A stretch of DNA of 53,920 nt from Chitinophagales bacterium (GCA_018401955.1 JAGYJT010000022.1:1-53920), one strand, 5' to 3'. Positions 8,954-17,692 are shown, counted from the stretch's first letter. The notes: a model not told the origin generated them from the letters alone. Program-made: numbers and translations.

Positions 8954-11041
8954 CTATTCGCCGGGCTGGTAAATGCGTTCGGCATTCTTTTTTATCGCTT
9001 CCCAATCAAGGGTCATTACCTTGGTTTGTTGGGTTGAAAATAAAGGTAGCTGGTCAGTATAATGCGGGCTGTTAGGGTTAGACGAAGCACCATAAGGGCT
9101 AAGGCTTTCAATACGGATGGGTCCATTGGCGTCATACTCTACAAGCATGGTATACGAGTCGCCAATGTATCCATAATATTTGCCATTCTCTTCGTTTTGC
9201 TTGCTATAATTGGCAGCAATGGCATCAGGGAAGCCGGGCATAGGCATTTCTACATTACCACGCTTAATGCGCTGGATGTCTTTTAGTGGCACTCGTGTAG
9301 AGCCAAAATGCTTCATTAAATTGGTTTGGGTATATGCCAAAGCTTCGCTAAAAAGGTCTTTGCCAATCTCAATTTCCCTGCGGAAGTGATTGTCATCATA
9401 ATCCTTCTTCTTAAAGATGTACTCAATGCAAATCATAAATAGCGGAGCATCCACATTATCGGGCGTGGCAATACGGTTCCAATTGAGCATCCTATCCCTA
9501 AGTTCATTCAGTTCTGGCAGGCCATAATCATTATCTAATTGGCTCAGTACCGATTGTATAAAAGCGCCTGTTGGTGGGTAAGCGTTATCAAACTTAATGC
9601 GCTTCATTTGCTCAAAATCAACAGTAGGATATTGCTCCATTAAAGCTTTAAACCGCAGGGCCCTGTTATTCATGCCTTTTCTAAATCCCATGTTTGGTGA
9701 GAAGGTGCCCAATGGTATATTTTCGGCATCGCAGGTAGCTTCATAGGGGGTATTGTTGGTATTGTACACCCAGCCGCAGTTGGGGTTGTGCACTTGTGGC
9801 ATACTGTCAGTTGGCAGCCAGGTTTCCCAAAGGTGTAAGCTGGTATCGCCACGCAAAGGTAACGTCCAATCCAAGCTATTGTCGCGTTTCGGAATCATAC
9901 CATCATCAATAAAGCTTACATTACCCTGCTTATCTGCATATATGATGTTGAAACGGCAAAGGGCGTTCATTTCTAGAGCCGTCATAAACTCCTCCTTTTT
10001 GGTAGCCTTGTTCATGTGGTACCATTGTTCGGCTGCTTTTATATCCATATTGGCTGCAAAGCGCACTGCGTAAAACTCGCCATTCGGCGATTTAAACGTG
10101 GGGCCAAATTTGCTCCAGTATAGCTTTTTACCTACAGGTATGCGCGGTAGCCATTTTTTCAATTTAACCCTTAATTTGGCCTTGCCTCGCTCTAGTTCTT
10201 CCCATTTACCGTTGTACCAATATTGGTTTTTATTATCGGGATTCATTTTCAAGTGGTATACATCGGTAAGGTTTAGGCCGTTCCATGTATGTGCCCACCC
10301 AAGGTGTTGGTTGGTACCTAGGAAAACCGTAACGCCACCTGGGAAAAGCGCACCGATAATATCCAAGCCTTCATCGCTTTTCAAGTGCGCTTCGTACCAC
10401 GAAAAAGCACCCTCAAAGGGCACGTGGGGGTTTATGCAAAGTAGGGTATTGCCGTTGCTGGTTTTAGGTGGTGCTAGGGCAAAGGCATTTGAGCCTTTCA
10501 CCTCGGGCACATCAAACTTACCTTTTACTATATCTGCTACTTTATTATGCGCGCCACTTATCAATATCATCCGCAAGGTGTAGCCTTTTATCATATCCTT
10601 ACCCGTTATCGGGAACGCCTTTTTGATGCGCACCTGCTTCGGGTGGGCCGCCGCATAGGCGTTCATGCCAGCGGCATAGCCATCTAAATATCTTTTAAAC
10701 GCTGGCGATACATCGGTTTCGTACTTGGCATCTACCAGTTCATTGATGCCCATGGCGTGCACAAAAAAATCGGTAACGGCACCATCTTTACCATTAATGA
10801 GGCCATTCATGCCCTTGGTCATCAATAGGGTTTCTTCAATGGTTTCAAAGTTATCCTCAGCGTGTGCCCATGCGAGGCCATAGGCTACATCGGGGTCGGT
10901 TTTGCCATAAATGTGCGGCACGCCCCACTTATCGCGGGCAATGGTTACATTTTCGGCATAGTTGCGGGTAGATTGGGAATAAAGAGAAGCGGAGGCTAAT
11001 AGCAATAATGCCAAAAGCAAAGTGGTTTGCAATGATTTCAT
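8954..11041 (-). CDS. Penicillin-acylase family N-terminal-nucleophile hydrolase
   Basis: The 695-residue product has a signal peptide (LLLALLLLASASLYSQ) and the layout of the penicillin amidase family, which is made as a precursor and cut into alpha and beta chains. The alpha part has VTIARDKWGVPHIYGKTDPD and AYGLAWAHAEDNFETIEE. The predicted cleavage site is VKG-SNAFALAP, putting the nucleophile at Ser184. LLCINPHVPFEG and the HLGWAHTWNGLNLTDVYHL stretch follow. Such enzymes hydrolyse amides of beta-lactams, N-acyl-homoserine lactones or lipopeptides in the periplasm. The substrate here is unknown; a quorum-quenching role is possible but untested. It is probably the first gene of a pair with the SGNH hydrolase. 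Confidence 0.88.
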   Translation of the reverse strand: MKSLQTTLLLALLLLASASLYSQSTRNYAENVTIARDKWGVPHIYGKTDPDVAYGLAWAHAEDNFETIEETLLMTKGMNGLINGKDGAVTDFFVHAMGINELVDAKYETDVSPAFKRYLDGYAAGMNAYAAAHPKQVRIKKAFPITGKDMIKGYTLRMILISGAHNKVADIVKGKFDVPEVKGSNAFALAPPKTSNGNTLLCINPHVPFEGAFSWYEAHLKSDEGLDIIGALFPGGVTVFLGTNQHLGWAHTWNGLNLTDVYHLKMNPDNKNQYWYNGKWEELERGKAKLRVKLKKWLPRIPVGKKLYWSKFGPTFKSPNGEFYAVRFAANMDIKAAEQWYHMNKATKKEEFMTALEMNALCRFNIIYADKQGNVSFIDDGMIPKRDNSLDWTLPLRGDTSLHLWETWLPTDSMPQVHNPNCGWVYNTNNTPYEATCDAENIPLGTFSPNMGFRKGMNNRALRFKALMEQYPTVDFEQMKRIKFDNAYPPTGAFIQSVLSQLDNDYGLPELNELRDRMLNWNRIATPDNVDAPLFMICIEYIFKKKDYDDNHFRREIEIGKDLFSEALAYTQTNLMKHFGSTRVPLKDIQRIKRGNVEMPMPGFPDAIAANYSKQNEENGKYYGYIGDSYTMLVEYDANGPIRIESLSPYGASSNPNSPHYTDQLPLFSTQQTKVMTLDWEAIKKNAERIYQPGE

Positions 11042-11154
11042 GAGGAGGTTGAGGATAAATATTGTACTAGTAACGCTAGAAGCGTGAAATTATTGAATTT
11101 GCGGCACAAAAGAGGGTATTTATGCTATTTGGTAATCGTAAATTAAAGTATGCC

Positions 11155-11162
11155 TATCTTTG
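11155..11162 (+). promoter_or_regulatory. TAnnTTTG element (TATCTTTG) 8 nt from the ruvX start
   Basis: TATCTTTG lies 8 nt before the ATG at 11171. A TTTG at 11128-11131 is a possible -33 partner (23-nt spacing). The element lies inside the longer frame starting at 11150, so it decides for 11171 as the true start. Confidence 0.6.
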
Positions 11163-11170
11163 TAACCGTT

Positions 11171-11587
11171 ATGGGGCGCATATTAGCTATTGATTATGGG
11201 GGTAAAAGATGTGGGGTGGCAGTAACCGACCCCATGCAGATTATTGCCACGGGCCTTAAAACCGTCCCCACGCAGGAACTAATGCCGTTTTTGAAAGATT
11301 ATGTAAGTAAAGAACCTGTGGAGACCTTCGTAATTGGCGAGCCATTGCGATTGGATGATACGCCTGCTCAAAGCGCAGAGATGGTGTACAACTTTGTAAG
11401 GTTTTTGAAGAAAACGTTTCCGGAGATACCAGTGGAGTTAGTAGATGAGACATACAGCAGCAAGCGGGCCGCGGCCAGTTTGGTGCAAAGCGGTATGAAA
11501 AAGAAAGACCGGCAAAAGAAGGAAAATTTGGATGTAGTGAGCGCTACGATTATATTGCAGGATTATATGGAAAGCATAGGAAAATGA
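11171..11587 (+). CDS. ruvX: Holliday junction resolvase-like RuvX (YqgF)
   Basis: This 138-residue RNase H-fold protein starts MGRILAIDYGGKRCGVAVTD, the first catalytic-Asp strand of YqgF/RuvX. It continues with ETFVIGEPLRLD, VELVDETYSSKRA (conserved Glu) and ends with DVVSATIILQDYME, including the last conserved Asp. The family acts in 16S rRNA 5-prime processing and perhaps recombination. An ATG 21 nt upstream (11150) is also in frame, but a promoter element lies between the two. The stop overlaps the deformylase start by 4 bp (ATGA), a typical translationally coupled pair. Confidence 0.9.
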   Translation: MGRILAIDYGGKRCGVAVTDPMQIIATGLKTVPTQELMPFLKDYVSKEPVETFVIGEPLRLDDTPAQSAEMVYNFVRFLKKTFPEIPVELVDETYSSKRAAASLVQSGMKKKDRQKKENLDVVSATIILQDYMESIGK

Positions 11588-12201
11588 TATTACCAATAGT
11601 AGCATACGGAGACCCAGTACTTAGGATTGAAGCTGAGGAAATAGAGGAAGACTACCCAAACCTGAAAGAACTGATTGCCAATATGTACGAAACCATGTAC
11701 AAGGCGCCTGGCGTGGGTTTGGCAGCGCCACAAATTGGCTTGCCCATCCGCTTGTTTGTGGTGGATACGGTGCAGATGTTTGAGGATGATGAAGACGATG
11801 AAAAACCTAAGAAAAAACGTAAAAAGAGCACAAAAACCGAAGCCGAAACGGGTATTATCAAAGCTTTTATCAATCCTATAATATTAGAGGAGAGTGGTAA
11901 ATTGTGGCCCTATGAAGAGGGGTGCCTAAGCATACCCGGTATACACGAAGAGGTAATGCGCCGCGAAACCATAACCATTGAGTACCAAAACGAGAACTTC
12001 GAGCTGATTACCGAAACCTATGATGGACTTACAGCTAGGGTTATACAGCATGAGTATGACCATATTGAGGGCATCTTGTTTACAGATAAGCTTAAGCCGC
12101 TGAAAAAGCAATTGCTGAGCAAGCGCCTTAACCGCATAAGCAAAGGTGAGGTTGATGTAAGTTACCGTATGAATTTTCCGTTGGCGAAGAAAGGGCGTTG
12201 A
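11584..12201 (+). CDS. def: Peptide deformylase with a charged insertion
   Basis: The 205-residue enzyme carries all three metal-site motifs: GVGLAAPQIG at residues 43-52, EGCLSIPG with Cys114, and QHEYDHIEG with His156, Glu157 and His160. It removes the formyl group from nascent proteins at the ribosome exit. An odd feature is an inserted low-complexity segment at about residues 67-88. This is a run of acidic residues (EDDEDDE) followed by lysines and arginines (KPKKKRKK), lying between two core strands. It follows ruvX with a 4-bp overlap. Confidence 0.93.
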   Translation: MILPIVAYGDPVLRIEAEEIEEDYPNLKELIANMYETMYKAPGVGLAAPQIGLPIRLFVVDTVQMFEDDEDDEKPKKKRKKSTKTEAETGIIKAFINPIILEESGKLWPYEEGCLSIPGIHEEVMRRETITIEYQNENFELITETYDGLTARVIQHEYDHIEGILFTDKLKPLKKQLLSKRLNRISKGEVDVSYRMNFPLAKKGR

Positions 12202-12209
12202 TATTTACA

Positions 12210-12280
12210 GATTTTAGATTTACGATTTTGCTTATTATTTTGTTCCCATAACACGCTTAGTCAATCTAAAATCGTAAATC
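12210..12280. repeat. GTAAATC-type inverted repeat between convergent genes
   Basis: GATTTACGATTTT (12217-12229) and its exact complement AAAATCGTAAATC (12268-12280) stand 38 bp apart between def and the glycosyltransferase gene. Such words are common intergenic repeats in this genome. The stem could act as a weak bidirectional terminator. Confidence 0.55.
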
Positions 12281-12293
12281 GTGCTTCGCACAT

Positions 12294-14021
12294 TCAAAAC
12301 GGTTCTCTCCTGAAAAAAACAAACCCACCGCTGCTGCCTATTTGTTTTAGTTGTGGGTGTTGGCTTTTGATTTTTTCACTTTTGCGAGCGCGGGCAACAA
12401 ACAATACTGGCTTGTCAATATTGCCGTTTAAGTGCCAGCCGTATTCCAACAAGTTAAAATCGGCTGGGGGTATAGTAGTGCGGTTATGGTCTAGTTTGTA
12501 TTGCATAAGTACCTTTTCAAATTCTTTGCTACTGAGGTCTTCAGGCTGTTTTGCTCCGTAGTAATATTGGGCATAGCTTTTAAAGCCGATTACATTGAGG
12601 TAAACATCGTTTTTTGATTGCTCTTTTAAAAACGTAACCATAGCCCCTTGGCTTAGGGGCTCTACGCTAGGTAGTATTATTATACACACCAACTGTACCG
12701 TAACAGCGGTAATAATTAACACCCTTGCCGCTCCGGCCATGAGTTCTCCTTTCCACATATTCCAAACTCCAGAAAGGGCTCCTGCAGCATACAATAAGCC
12801 AACCAATACAAAGTAAAGCGGCCATGGGTGCGTGTTATCAACTGTTTCGGTTTGGTTTATTGCACCTTTTATAGTTGCCCAACCAGCGGCGGTACTTAGG
12901 TAATAGGTGCCGCCAATAAGCGCGATTGCAAACACGATTGTACCAACGCCCAAGGTAACAACCAATGCCCTAGGAACTTTCACCTCCAACTCATTCCACC
13001 TATATAGCGTATTTGCTGCTAAAAAAGTGATGGGGAAATAAGCAAAAGAGGAGTAATGGATAATTTTAGTCTGCACGATGGTAAACACTATCAATACTAC
13101 GCCAAGTAATATCCACATCCATACATGGATGTTTTGTAAGTAAGGGTTTGCGTTTTCGGTGGCTACTGCTGTTTGTTTGGGTTTGTAAAAAAGTAATATT
13201 GATGCAGGAAAACAACCTGCCAACAGCACTACAAAATGATAGAATAGAAACCCACCGTGCCCAGAGTCTTCGGTTTGTGCCAAGCGGAGATTATATTCAA
13301 TAAACTCACCCAAAAACCACCATCCGTTGCGCATCGTTTCTACTCCATACCAAGCAAAGGTAGTAGCTAAAAAGACTATTGTTGCGGCTAACAACGGCAT
13401 TGGTTGCAAAAACCAACGGCGTTTTACCACCATAAAAACTACTGCCGTAATAGCGGGCAATAATAAACCTACAGGCCCTTTGGTAAGCACTGCCAAGCCT
13501 ACAAAAAGCCCCGCTAAAGTAGCATGTTTAAACCGCTGGTTTTGCGCCAGTGCCTCGCCCCATTGCGCTAAATGGATTACCCCCAAGAACATAAACAGGT
13601 TGAATACTGGATCGATAATGCCCGACTTAAAATATACATGTGGCAACCAAGTGCCGGCGTATACCAATACCCAAAACCATCCAAAGGCGGTGCTACGATA
13701 CCTGCGCCCATAATGGAATAAGGCTAAAAGCGTGGCTATGCCGCATAGTGCATTTGGTAGCCGTGCGGCATATTCGTTAATGCCAAACACTTTCATGCTT
13801 AGTGCTTGCATCCAGATGAACAGGGGTGGCTTTTCCCAGAAGGGTTGAAAGTTGATGGTTACACGGCCGTAGTCGCCAGTAATGAGCATTTCGCGCGCCG
13901 ATTCGGCAAAGTTTATCTCGTCCCAATCAAACAAATGCACCACACCCAGCATGGGTAGAAACAAGATAGCGCCCAAGGCTATGATGAGGGCGTAGGGCGA
14001 TATGAGTATCTTTTTTATCAT
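12294..14021 (-). CDS. GT39/ArnT-like membrane glycosyltransferase
   Basis: The 575-residue protein is polytopic, with about 11-13 hydrophobic segments. It has the first-loop acidic motif FDWDEINFAESAREML and EKPPLFIWMQAL, both typical of the dolichyl- or undecaprenyl-phosphate-sugar dependent PMT_2/ArnT family. These transfer a sugar or aminosugar from a lipid carrier to lipid A, protein or glycan on the periplasmic face. A soluble C-terminal domain of about 130 residues follows the last membrane segment. Its start overlaps the PAP2 phosphatase stop by 4 bp, so the two are translated together. A shared job in lipid A or lipid-linked sugar modification is plausible but is inference. Confidence 0.82.
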   Translation of the reverse strand: MIKKILISPYALIIALGAILFLPMLGVVHLFDWDEINFAESAREMLITGDYGRVTINFQPFWEKPPLFIWMQALSMKVFGINEYAARLPNALCGIATLLALFHYGRRYRSTAFGWFWVLVYAGTWLPHVYFKSGIIDPVFNLFMFLGVIHLAQWGEALAQNQRFKHATLAGLFVGLAVLTKGPVGLLLPAITAVVFMVVKRRWFLQPMPLLAATIVFLATTFAWYGVETMRNGWWFLGEFIEYNLRLAQTEDSGHGGFLFYHFVVLLAGCFPASILLFYKPKQTAVATENANPYLQNIHVWMWILLGVVLIVFTIVQTKIIHYSSFAYFPITFLAANTLYRWNELEVKVPRALVVTLGVGTIVFAIALIGGTYYLSTAAGWATIKGAINQTETVDNTHPWPLYFVLVGLLYAAGALSGVWNMWKGELMAGAARVLIITAVTVQLVCIIILPSVEPLSQGAMVTFLKEQSKNDVYLNVIGFKSYAQYYYGAKQPEDLSSKEFEKVLMQYKLDHNRTTIPPADFNLLEYGWHLNGNIDKPVLFVARARKSEKIKSQHPQLKQIGSSGGFVFFRREPF

Positions 14022-14677
14022 CCCCTTAAAGTCATCAGCAAGTTTCTATTGAGTAAATGAGCAGGCCATTTATTCATGTAATTTTGAAAAGCATTGAAGA
14101 TGATAACGCCCATTGTGCTGCCGATTATTGAGCCTACAAAAGTATCCATTAAGAAATGTTGCGATAGGTATATGCGCGATAAACCTCCAATTACTGCCAT
14201 TGCAATGAAGAATAAGCCCCACATTTTGTTTTTAACCGATAAGGCAAGCACGGTGCAAATAGCAAAGGCTACCGTAGTATGCCCTGATGGGAAGCTGAAA
14301 TGCTCATTGATATGCAGCCCGGGCACAAAGTAAATTTCTTTAAGCTCCTTGAAAAAAAGTGCAGGTCTGGGGAAATCCGCAAACACTTGTCGTTTAAGCA
14401 ACTGGGTAGTTAAACCCGCCAAAACCCACGCAAGTGCCCCAGCTAAACCATAACCGTAGCTGGTAAATATAATAAGCATAAGCACTGCAATACCCGCAAA
14501 TATCTCTTCGCCCAAAGCATTGGTAAACATAAAAAAACTATCAAGCCAAGCTGTATGGTGGCTATTTACCCATAGCAAGAAATCGCCTTTATCGTGCAGC
14601 GATAGGTATATAGCTACTGTAACCAGTACTATTAAATACGGTATAAAAAACCAAGGATTAAGCCGAAGGTTTTGCAT
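14018..14677 (-). CDS. PAP2-family membrane phosphatase
   Basis: This roughly 219-residue membrane protein has the three PAP2 motifs: KRQVFADFPRPALFF, SFPSGHTTVAFAI and SRIYLSQHFLMDTFVG, the last with the catalytic His and Asp. The enzymes remove phosphate from undecaprenyl pyrophosphate, lipid A or phosphatidate at the membrane surface. I chose the start MQNLRLNPWFFIPYL; the frame extends upstream to 14686 or 14716, deeper into the permease gene, with residues that do not look like a membrane-protein N-terminus. It overlaps the end of the LptF/G gene by about 20 bp and the glycosyltransferase by 4 bp, forming a three-gene operon. Confidence 0.85.
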   Translation of the reverse strand: MQNLRLNPWFFIPYLIVLVTVAIYLSLHDKGDFLLWVNSHHTAWLDSFFMFTNALGEEIFAGIAVLMLIIFTSYGYGLAGALAWVLAGLTTQLLKRQVFADFPRPALFFKELKEIYFVPGLHINEHFSFPSGHTTVAFAICTVLALSVKNKMWGLFFIAMAVIGGLSRIYLSQHFLMDTFVGSIIGSTMGVIIFNAFQNYMNKWPAHLLNRNLLMTLRG

Positions 14678-16109
14678 GGGCAGCATTACGTTCTTTAAAT
14701 CTGCGGATAAAGCCAAAGTACCAATCCATGGTAAACAATGGCGAATCGTCGCGTGCTTTTATCAATAAAAACAAACCTAATGGGGTAAGGATAAAGTTAG
14801 GAAGCCAGATGCCCACAAAAGGTTCTAATACGCCTTTCTCGGCCATTTTTTCACCGGTCATAGAGGTTACATGGAATACTACAAATAGCACAATAGATAA
14901 TAACAAAGGCAACCCAAGTCCTCCTTTACGGATAATGGCACCCAGCGGCGCACCAATCATAAACATTACTAGGCAAGCAAATGACAGGGCAAACTTACGG
15001 TGCCACTCTACCTGATGCTTTCGGATATTTTTAAGTCGATATTCTAAATCTCGAGTAGCTACCCCAGAGAAACTTTTCATGTTTCTAGCCTCGCCCAAGG
15101 CTTTGTCGTATGCTTTTAATTCGCGGTCTTTTACCGCAAACTTTATTAGTTCTGCCTCCCAAACATCTTTAAGTGAGTCAGTTACCGCCACAGCTTCTAT
15201 GGTGTCCAAATAAGGGTTTCGCACCTTTAAAAACTGCGATAAATTAACTCTGTAATCATCTAAGCGCTTGTTTTTGCTGTTTTCAAGTGTATCAATTGCC
15301 GATTGCAATTGTGTAATATTCAACATTTGGTAGTGGTTGCTCCAGCTGCTTTCATCCTGCTTTTGAAACTGGAGGTCTGATAAATCAAACCATTTCTCGA
15401 ATACCTTAAAGCTGGTGCTGTAATGCTCAAACAGTTCTTTGCCGCCCATCCCTTGCTGGCCCTCGCTATATCGGTGGCCATCGTACAGCCGCAATACTAA
15501 GTAGCGGTTGTTGTCTTGGGTAAACATCTCGCCCGTTTTAGCCGATAGCACATTGTCGTTTTTGCCATCGCTATGGTCATATATCAACACATCATGTATG
15601 GTGCGGTTGTCTTCTTCTTTGTCGTTTACACGGATACTAAAACCTTCAATATCGGTATAGAAAATGCCCTCTTTTATATTGAGCGCAGGCTTTTGGTTAC
15701 GCACCGTGCTCAGTAGCGCCCCAAATTTTAGGTTGGCCTTTGGCAATATGGTATTTGCAAAATAAAAGGCGGTACCGCTAATTAAAAAGGCTACAAAAAT
15801 TAATGGCAACAAAAAACGGTACAGCGACATGCCCGCGGCCTTCATGGCTACCAACTCATAATGCTCACCGAGGTTGCCGTAGGTCATTATGCTGCTAAGC
15901 AATACCGCCAAGGGCAAAGCCAAAGGCACAAAGCTGGCACTGGCGTAGCTTATCAGCTCCAATACAATATGCCACTCCAAGCCCTTGCCCACCAGGTCGT
16001 CAATGTATTTCCATAGAAACTGCATCACGAAGATGAACAGCGTAATGAAGAAGGTGAGTAAAAATGGCCCTACGAAATTGCGCAGCACCAGCTGGTCTAT
16101 CTTTTTCAC
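14658..16109 (-). CDS. LptF/LptG-family LPS export permease
   Basis: The 483-residue protein has the LptF/G layout. Three N-terminal membrane segments follow KKIDQLVLRNFVGPFLLTFF and include SFVPLALPLAVLLSSIMTYG, then GEHYELVAMKAAGMSLYRFL. A large periplasmic beta-jellyroll region follows, with three C-terminal segments (FACLVMFMIGAPLGAIIRKG). With LptB it extracts lipopolysaccharide from the inner membrane. Bacteroidota genomes usually carry one or two such permeases scattered about, and F or G cannot be decided here. The start is GTG at 16109. It is the first gene of the operon with PAP2 and GT39. Confidence 0.88.
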   Translation of the reverse strand: MKKIDQLVLRNFVGPFLLTFFITLFIFVMQFLWKYIDDLVGKGLEWHIVLELISYASASFVPLALPLAVLLSSIMTYGNLGEHYELVAMKAAGMSLYRFLLPLIFVAFLISGTAFYFANTILPKANLKFGALLSTVRNQKPALNIKEGIFYTDIEGFSIRVNDKEEDNRTIHDVLIYDHSDGKNDNVLSAKTGEMFTQDNNRYLVLRLYDGHRYSEGQQGMGGKELFEHYSTSFKVFEKWFDLSDLQFQKQDESSWSNHYQMLNITQLQSAIDTLENSKNKRLDDYRVNLSQFLKVRNPYLDTIEAVAVTDSLKDVWEAELIKFAVKDRELKAYDKALGEARNMKSFSGVATRDLEYRLKNIRKHQVEWHRKFALSFACLVMFMIGAPLGAIIRKGGLGLPLLLSIVLFVVFHVTSMTGEKMAEKGVLEPFVGIWLPNFILTPLGLFLLIKARDDSPLFTMDWYFGFIRRFKERNAAHAKPSA

Positions 16110-16117
16110 GTATATTT

Positions 16118-16729
16118 ATGCTTGTGGACTCACAGGCAAAAATAACGTTTTCGGAGCACGAACTGGTATGTTTGCAGGATACTGATTTTCTGCTCACCAA
16201 AAGGACCATTAACGAGAAGGTGCAAACCTTGCTGTTGAAGCTCGCCAGCGAGTTGGCCAATGAGCCACAAGTCATGCCCTTGCCGCCCATCCGTACCAAA
16301 GTAAGCAAAGGCGACAATTACCGTGGATTGCCCTATTGGGTGCTCGATTATCCTGCTAGTTTCGTAAAAGATGATGTATTTGCCTACCGCACCATTTGCC
16401 GTTGGGGGCACGAGTTTAGCTTTACTTTGCACTTGGCCGGCGCGCCTTTGCAGCAGCACAAACCAGCACTTATATTAAACTTTAACCAACTAGCCAACGT
16501 ACCAGGCCTATACCTTTGCACAAACACCTACCAATGGGAGCACCATTTTGAGGCGGACAATTACCGGTTGTTTAATGAAGTAATAGACGGTGCTGATTCG
16601 TGGGAAGCTTTTTTGGCGGATAAGGATTTTGTGAAACTGGCGGTTAAAATACCATTGGATGAGTGGGATGGGGTGGTGGAGCGGGGAGTGGAGGTATGGA
16701 GAGGGTTTAGGGAGATACTTAATAAATAA
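16118..16729 (+). CDS. Hypothetical protein (203 aa), function unknown
   Basis: I do not recognise this family. The soluble product begins MLVDSQAKITFSEHELVCLQ and has a central part rich in aromatic residues (NYRGLPYWVLDYPASF, AYRTICRWGHEFSFTLHLAG) and a C-terminal part with YQWEHHFEADNYRLF. There is no signal peptide. A longer in-frame start at 16064 would run back into the divergent LptF/G gene; the ATG at 16118, 8 bp from that gene's GTG start, is preferred. A near-consensus element TATCTTTT is 12 nt upstream. The Clp-N gene follows after 7 bp, so the two are probably one operon. Confidence 0.65.
   Translation: MLVDSQAKITFSEHELVCLQDTDFLLTKRTINEKVQTLLLKLASELANEPQVMPLPPIRTKVSKGDNYRGLPYWVLDYPASFVKDDVFAYRTICRWGHEFSFTLHLAGAPLQQHKPALILNFNQLANVPGLYLCTNTYQWEHHFEADNYRLFNEVIDGADSWEAFLADKDFVKLAVKIPLDEWDGVVERGVEVWRGFREILNK
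16137..16144 (-). promoter_or_regulatory. TAnnTTTG element (TATTTTTG) for the LptF/G operon
   Basis: The reverse strand reads TATTTTTG, 27 nt upstream of the GTG start at 16109. It lies inside the first codons of the divergent gene, so the two promoters face away across a very short region. Confidence 0.5.
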
Positions 16730-16736
16730 TCAGTTG

Positions 16737-17264
16737 ATGAAATTTACCGATTCAGCCCAAAGGGTAATTGCTTTAAGCAGAGAACTGGCAATCTCATACG
16801 GACATGACTATATAGATATAATACATTTGGTACTGGCTTTGTTGAAGGATAAGGAAGAGACAGTGCCCACAATAATTACTAATCTAGGAGTGGACACCGT
16901 TCAACTTCAAGCCCAAATTCATGATTTTATCTCTACATCTCGTGGAAGCGCTGTTGTAAAAGGTAGTTTACCGTTAACAAAGAGGGCCGAATCGGTGCTA
17001 AAAGATGCAAAAAGGCAAATGGATGAATTGCCAACAAACAAGATTGGAAAGATTGACAATATTCATATTATGTTGGCTATCGTAAAAAATCCTAAAGAGA
17101 CAACTTGGATACAATTTGGAGACGAGAGACTAACTTATGATTTGTTTTTAAACGGTTGTAAAAGCTACGTTGCGCAACGTGAAATTTATTATCATTTAGT
17201 AACTGTTAAAAAGCCGAAATCGTTTTTCTATCAATTGAAAAAGTTGATAGGGCTGATAGATTGA
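16737..17264 (+). CDS. Stand-alone Clp N-terminal-domain protein
   Basis: The 175-residue protein begins MKFTDSAQRVIALSRELAIS and continues YGHDYIDIIHLVLALLKDKE, the first Clp-N repeat. A second repeat contains LPLTKRAESVLKDAKRQM and KIDNIHIMLAIVKNPKE. In ClpA/ClpC this domain binds adaptors and substrates, but here no AAA+ domain follows. The protein ends with a basic tail (VKKPKSFFYQLKKLIGLID). It may be an adaptor or a decoy for a Clp ATPase; ClpS/ClpC-like regulation is inference. The longer in-frame start at 16659 overlaps the previous gene and is rejected. Confidence 0.75.
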   Translation: MKFTDSAQRVIALSRELAISYGHDYIDIIHLVLALLKDKEETVPTIITNLGVDTVQLQAQIHDFISTSRGSAVVKGSLPLTKRAESVLKDAKRQMDELPTNKIGKIDNIHIMLAIVKNPKETTWIQFGDERLTYDLFLNGCKSYVAQREIYYHLVTVKKPKSFFYQLKKLIGLID

Positions 17265-17269
17265 ATTTC

Positions 17270-17393
17270 AACATCGGCTTCGTGCCCTTTGTACAATCGT
17301 TGTGTTCGTTGTGGTTAACTACGTAATACGGTCAATTTTAACCATCTCGTCTGAGCCGAGACAGGCTAAAGGCCACAAAGAAAACGGCCCGCA
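17270..17393. repeat. 124-bp direct repeat, copy 1
   Basis: This block is about 95% identical to 17517-17639. It begins AACATCGGCTTCGTGCCC, contains CACAACGAA-type words on the reverse strand and a small palindrome (ATCTCGTCTGAGCCGAGA), and ends AACGGCCCGCA. There is no coding capacity. Confidence 0.85.
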
Positions 17394-17516
17394 ACTTACA
17401 TAAAGAAAGACATGCACATATCTATCGGCTTGAAAACCAATTCTATTGATATTTATGCTTTGGTAAAATACGGTTATCAATAGACTCCATTTTCAAATGG
17501 AGATTCATTGAGGTAT
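17394..17516. repeat. Spacer between direct repeats, with two perfect inverted repeats
   Basis: The 123-bp spacer holds CTATTGATA (17443-17451) with its complement TATCAATAG (17475-17483), and CTCCATTT-TC-AAATGGAG (17485-17502). Spacer and repeat unit are nearly equal in length. No open reading frame of note is present. Confidence 0.6.
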
Positions 17517-17639
17517 AACATCGGCTTCGTGCCCTTTGTACAACCGTGTGCTCGTTGTGGTTAACTACGTAATACGTTCAATTTTAACCATCTCGTCTGA
17601 GCCGAGACAGGCTAAAGGTCACAAAGAAAACGGCCCGCA
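17517..17639. repeat. 124-bp direct repeat, copy 2
   Basis: Second copy of the block at 17270-17393, with about five differences including one single-base deletion. It ends about 55 bp before the ribD promoter element. Confidence 0.85.
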
Positions 17640-17692
17640 GCGCACACAAAAAAAGAATCCTTTTCAAATCCCCAAATCAAGTTAATCAAGGT

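Noticed and set aside
10098..10583. 161-aa plus-strand frame
   Set aside because: Shadow of the penicillin-acylase-like gene.
17270..17639. Direct repeats as a minimal CRISPR
   Set aside because: Two units of 124 bp with one spacer and no cas genes do not fit any array.
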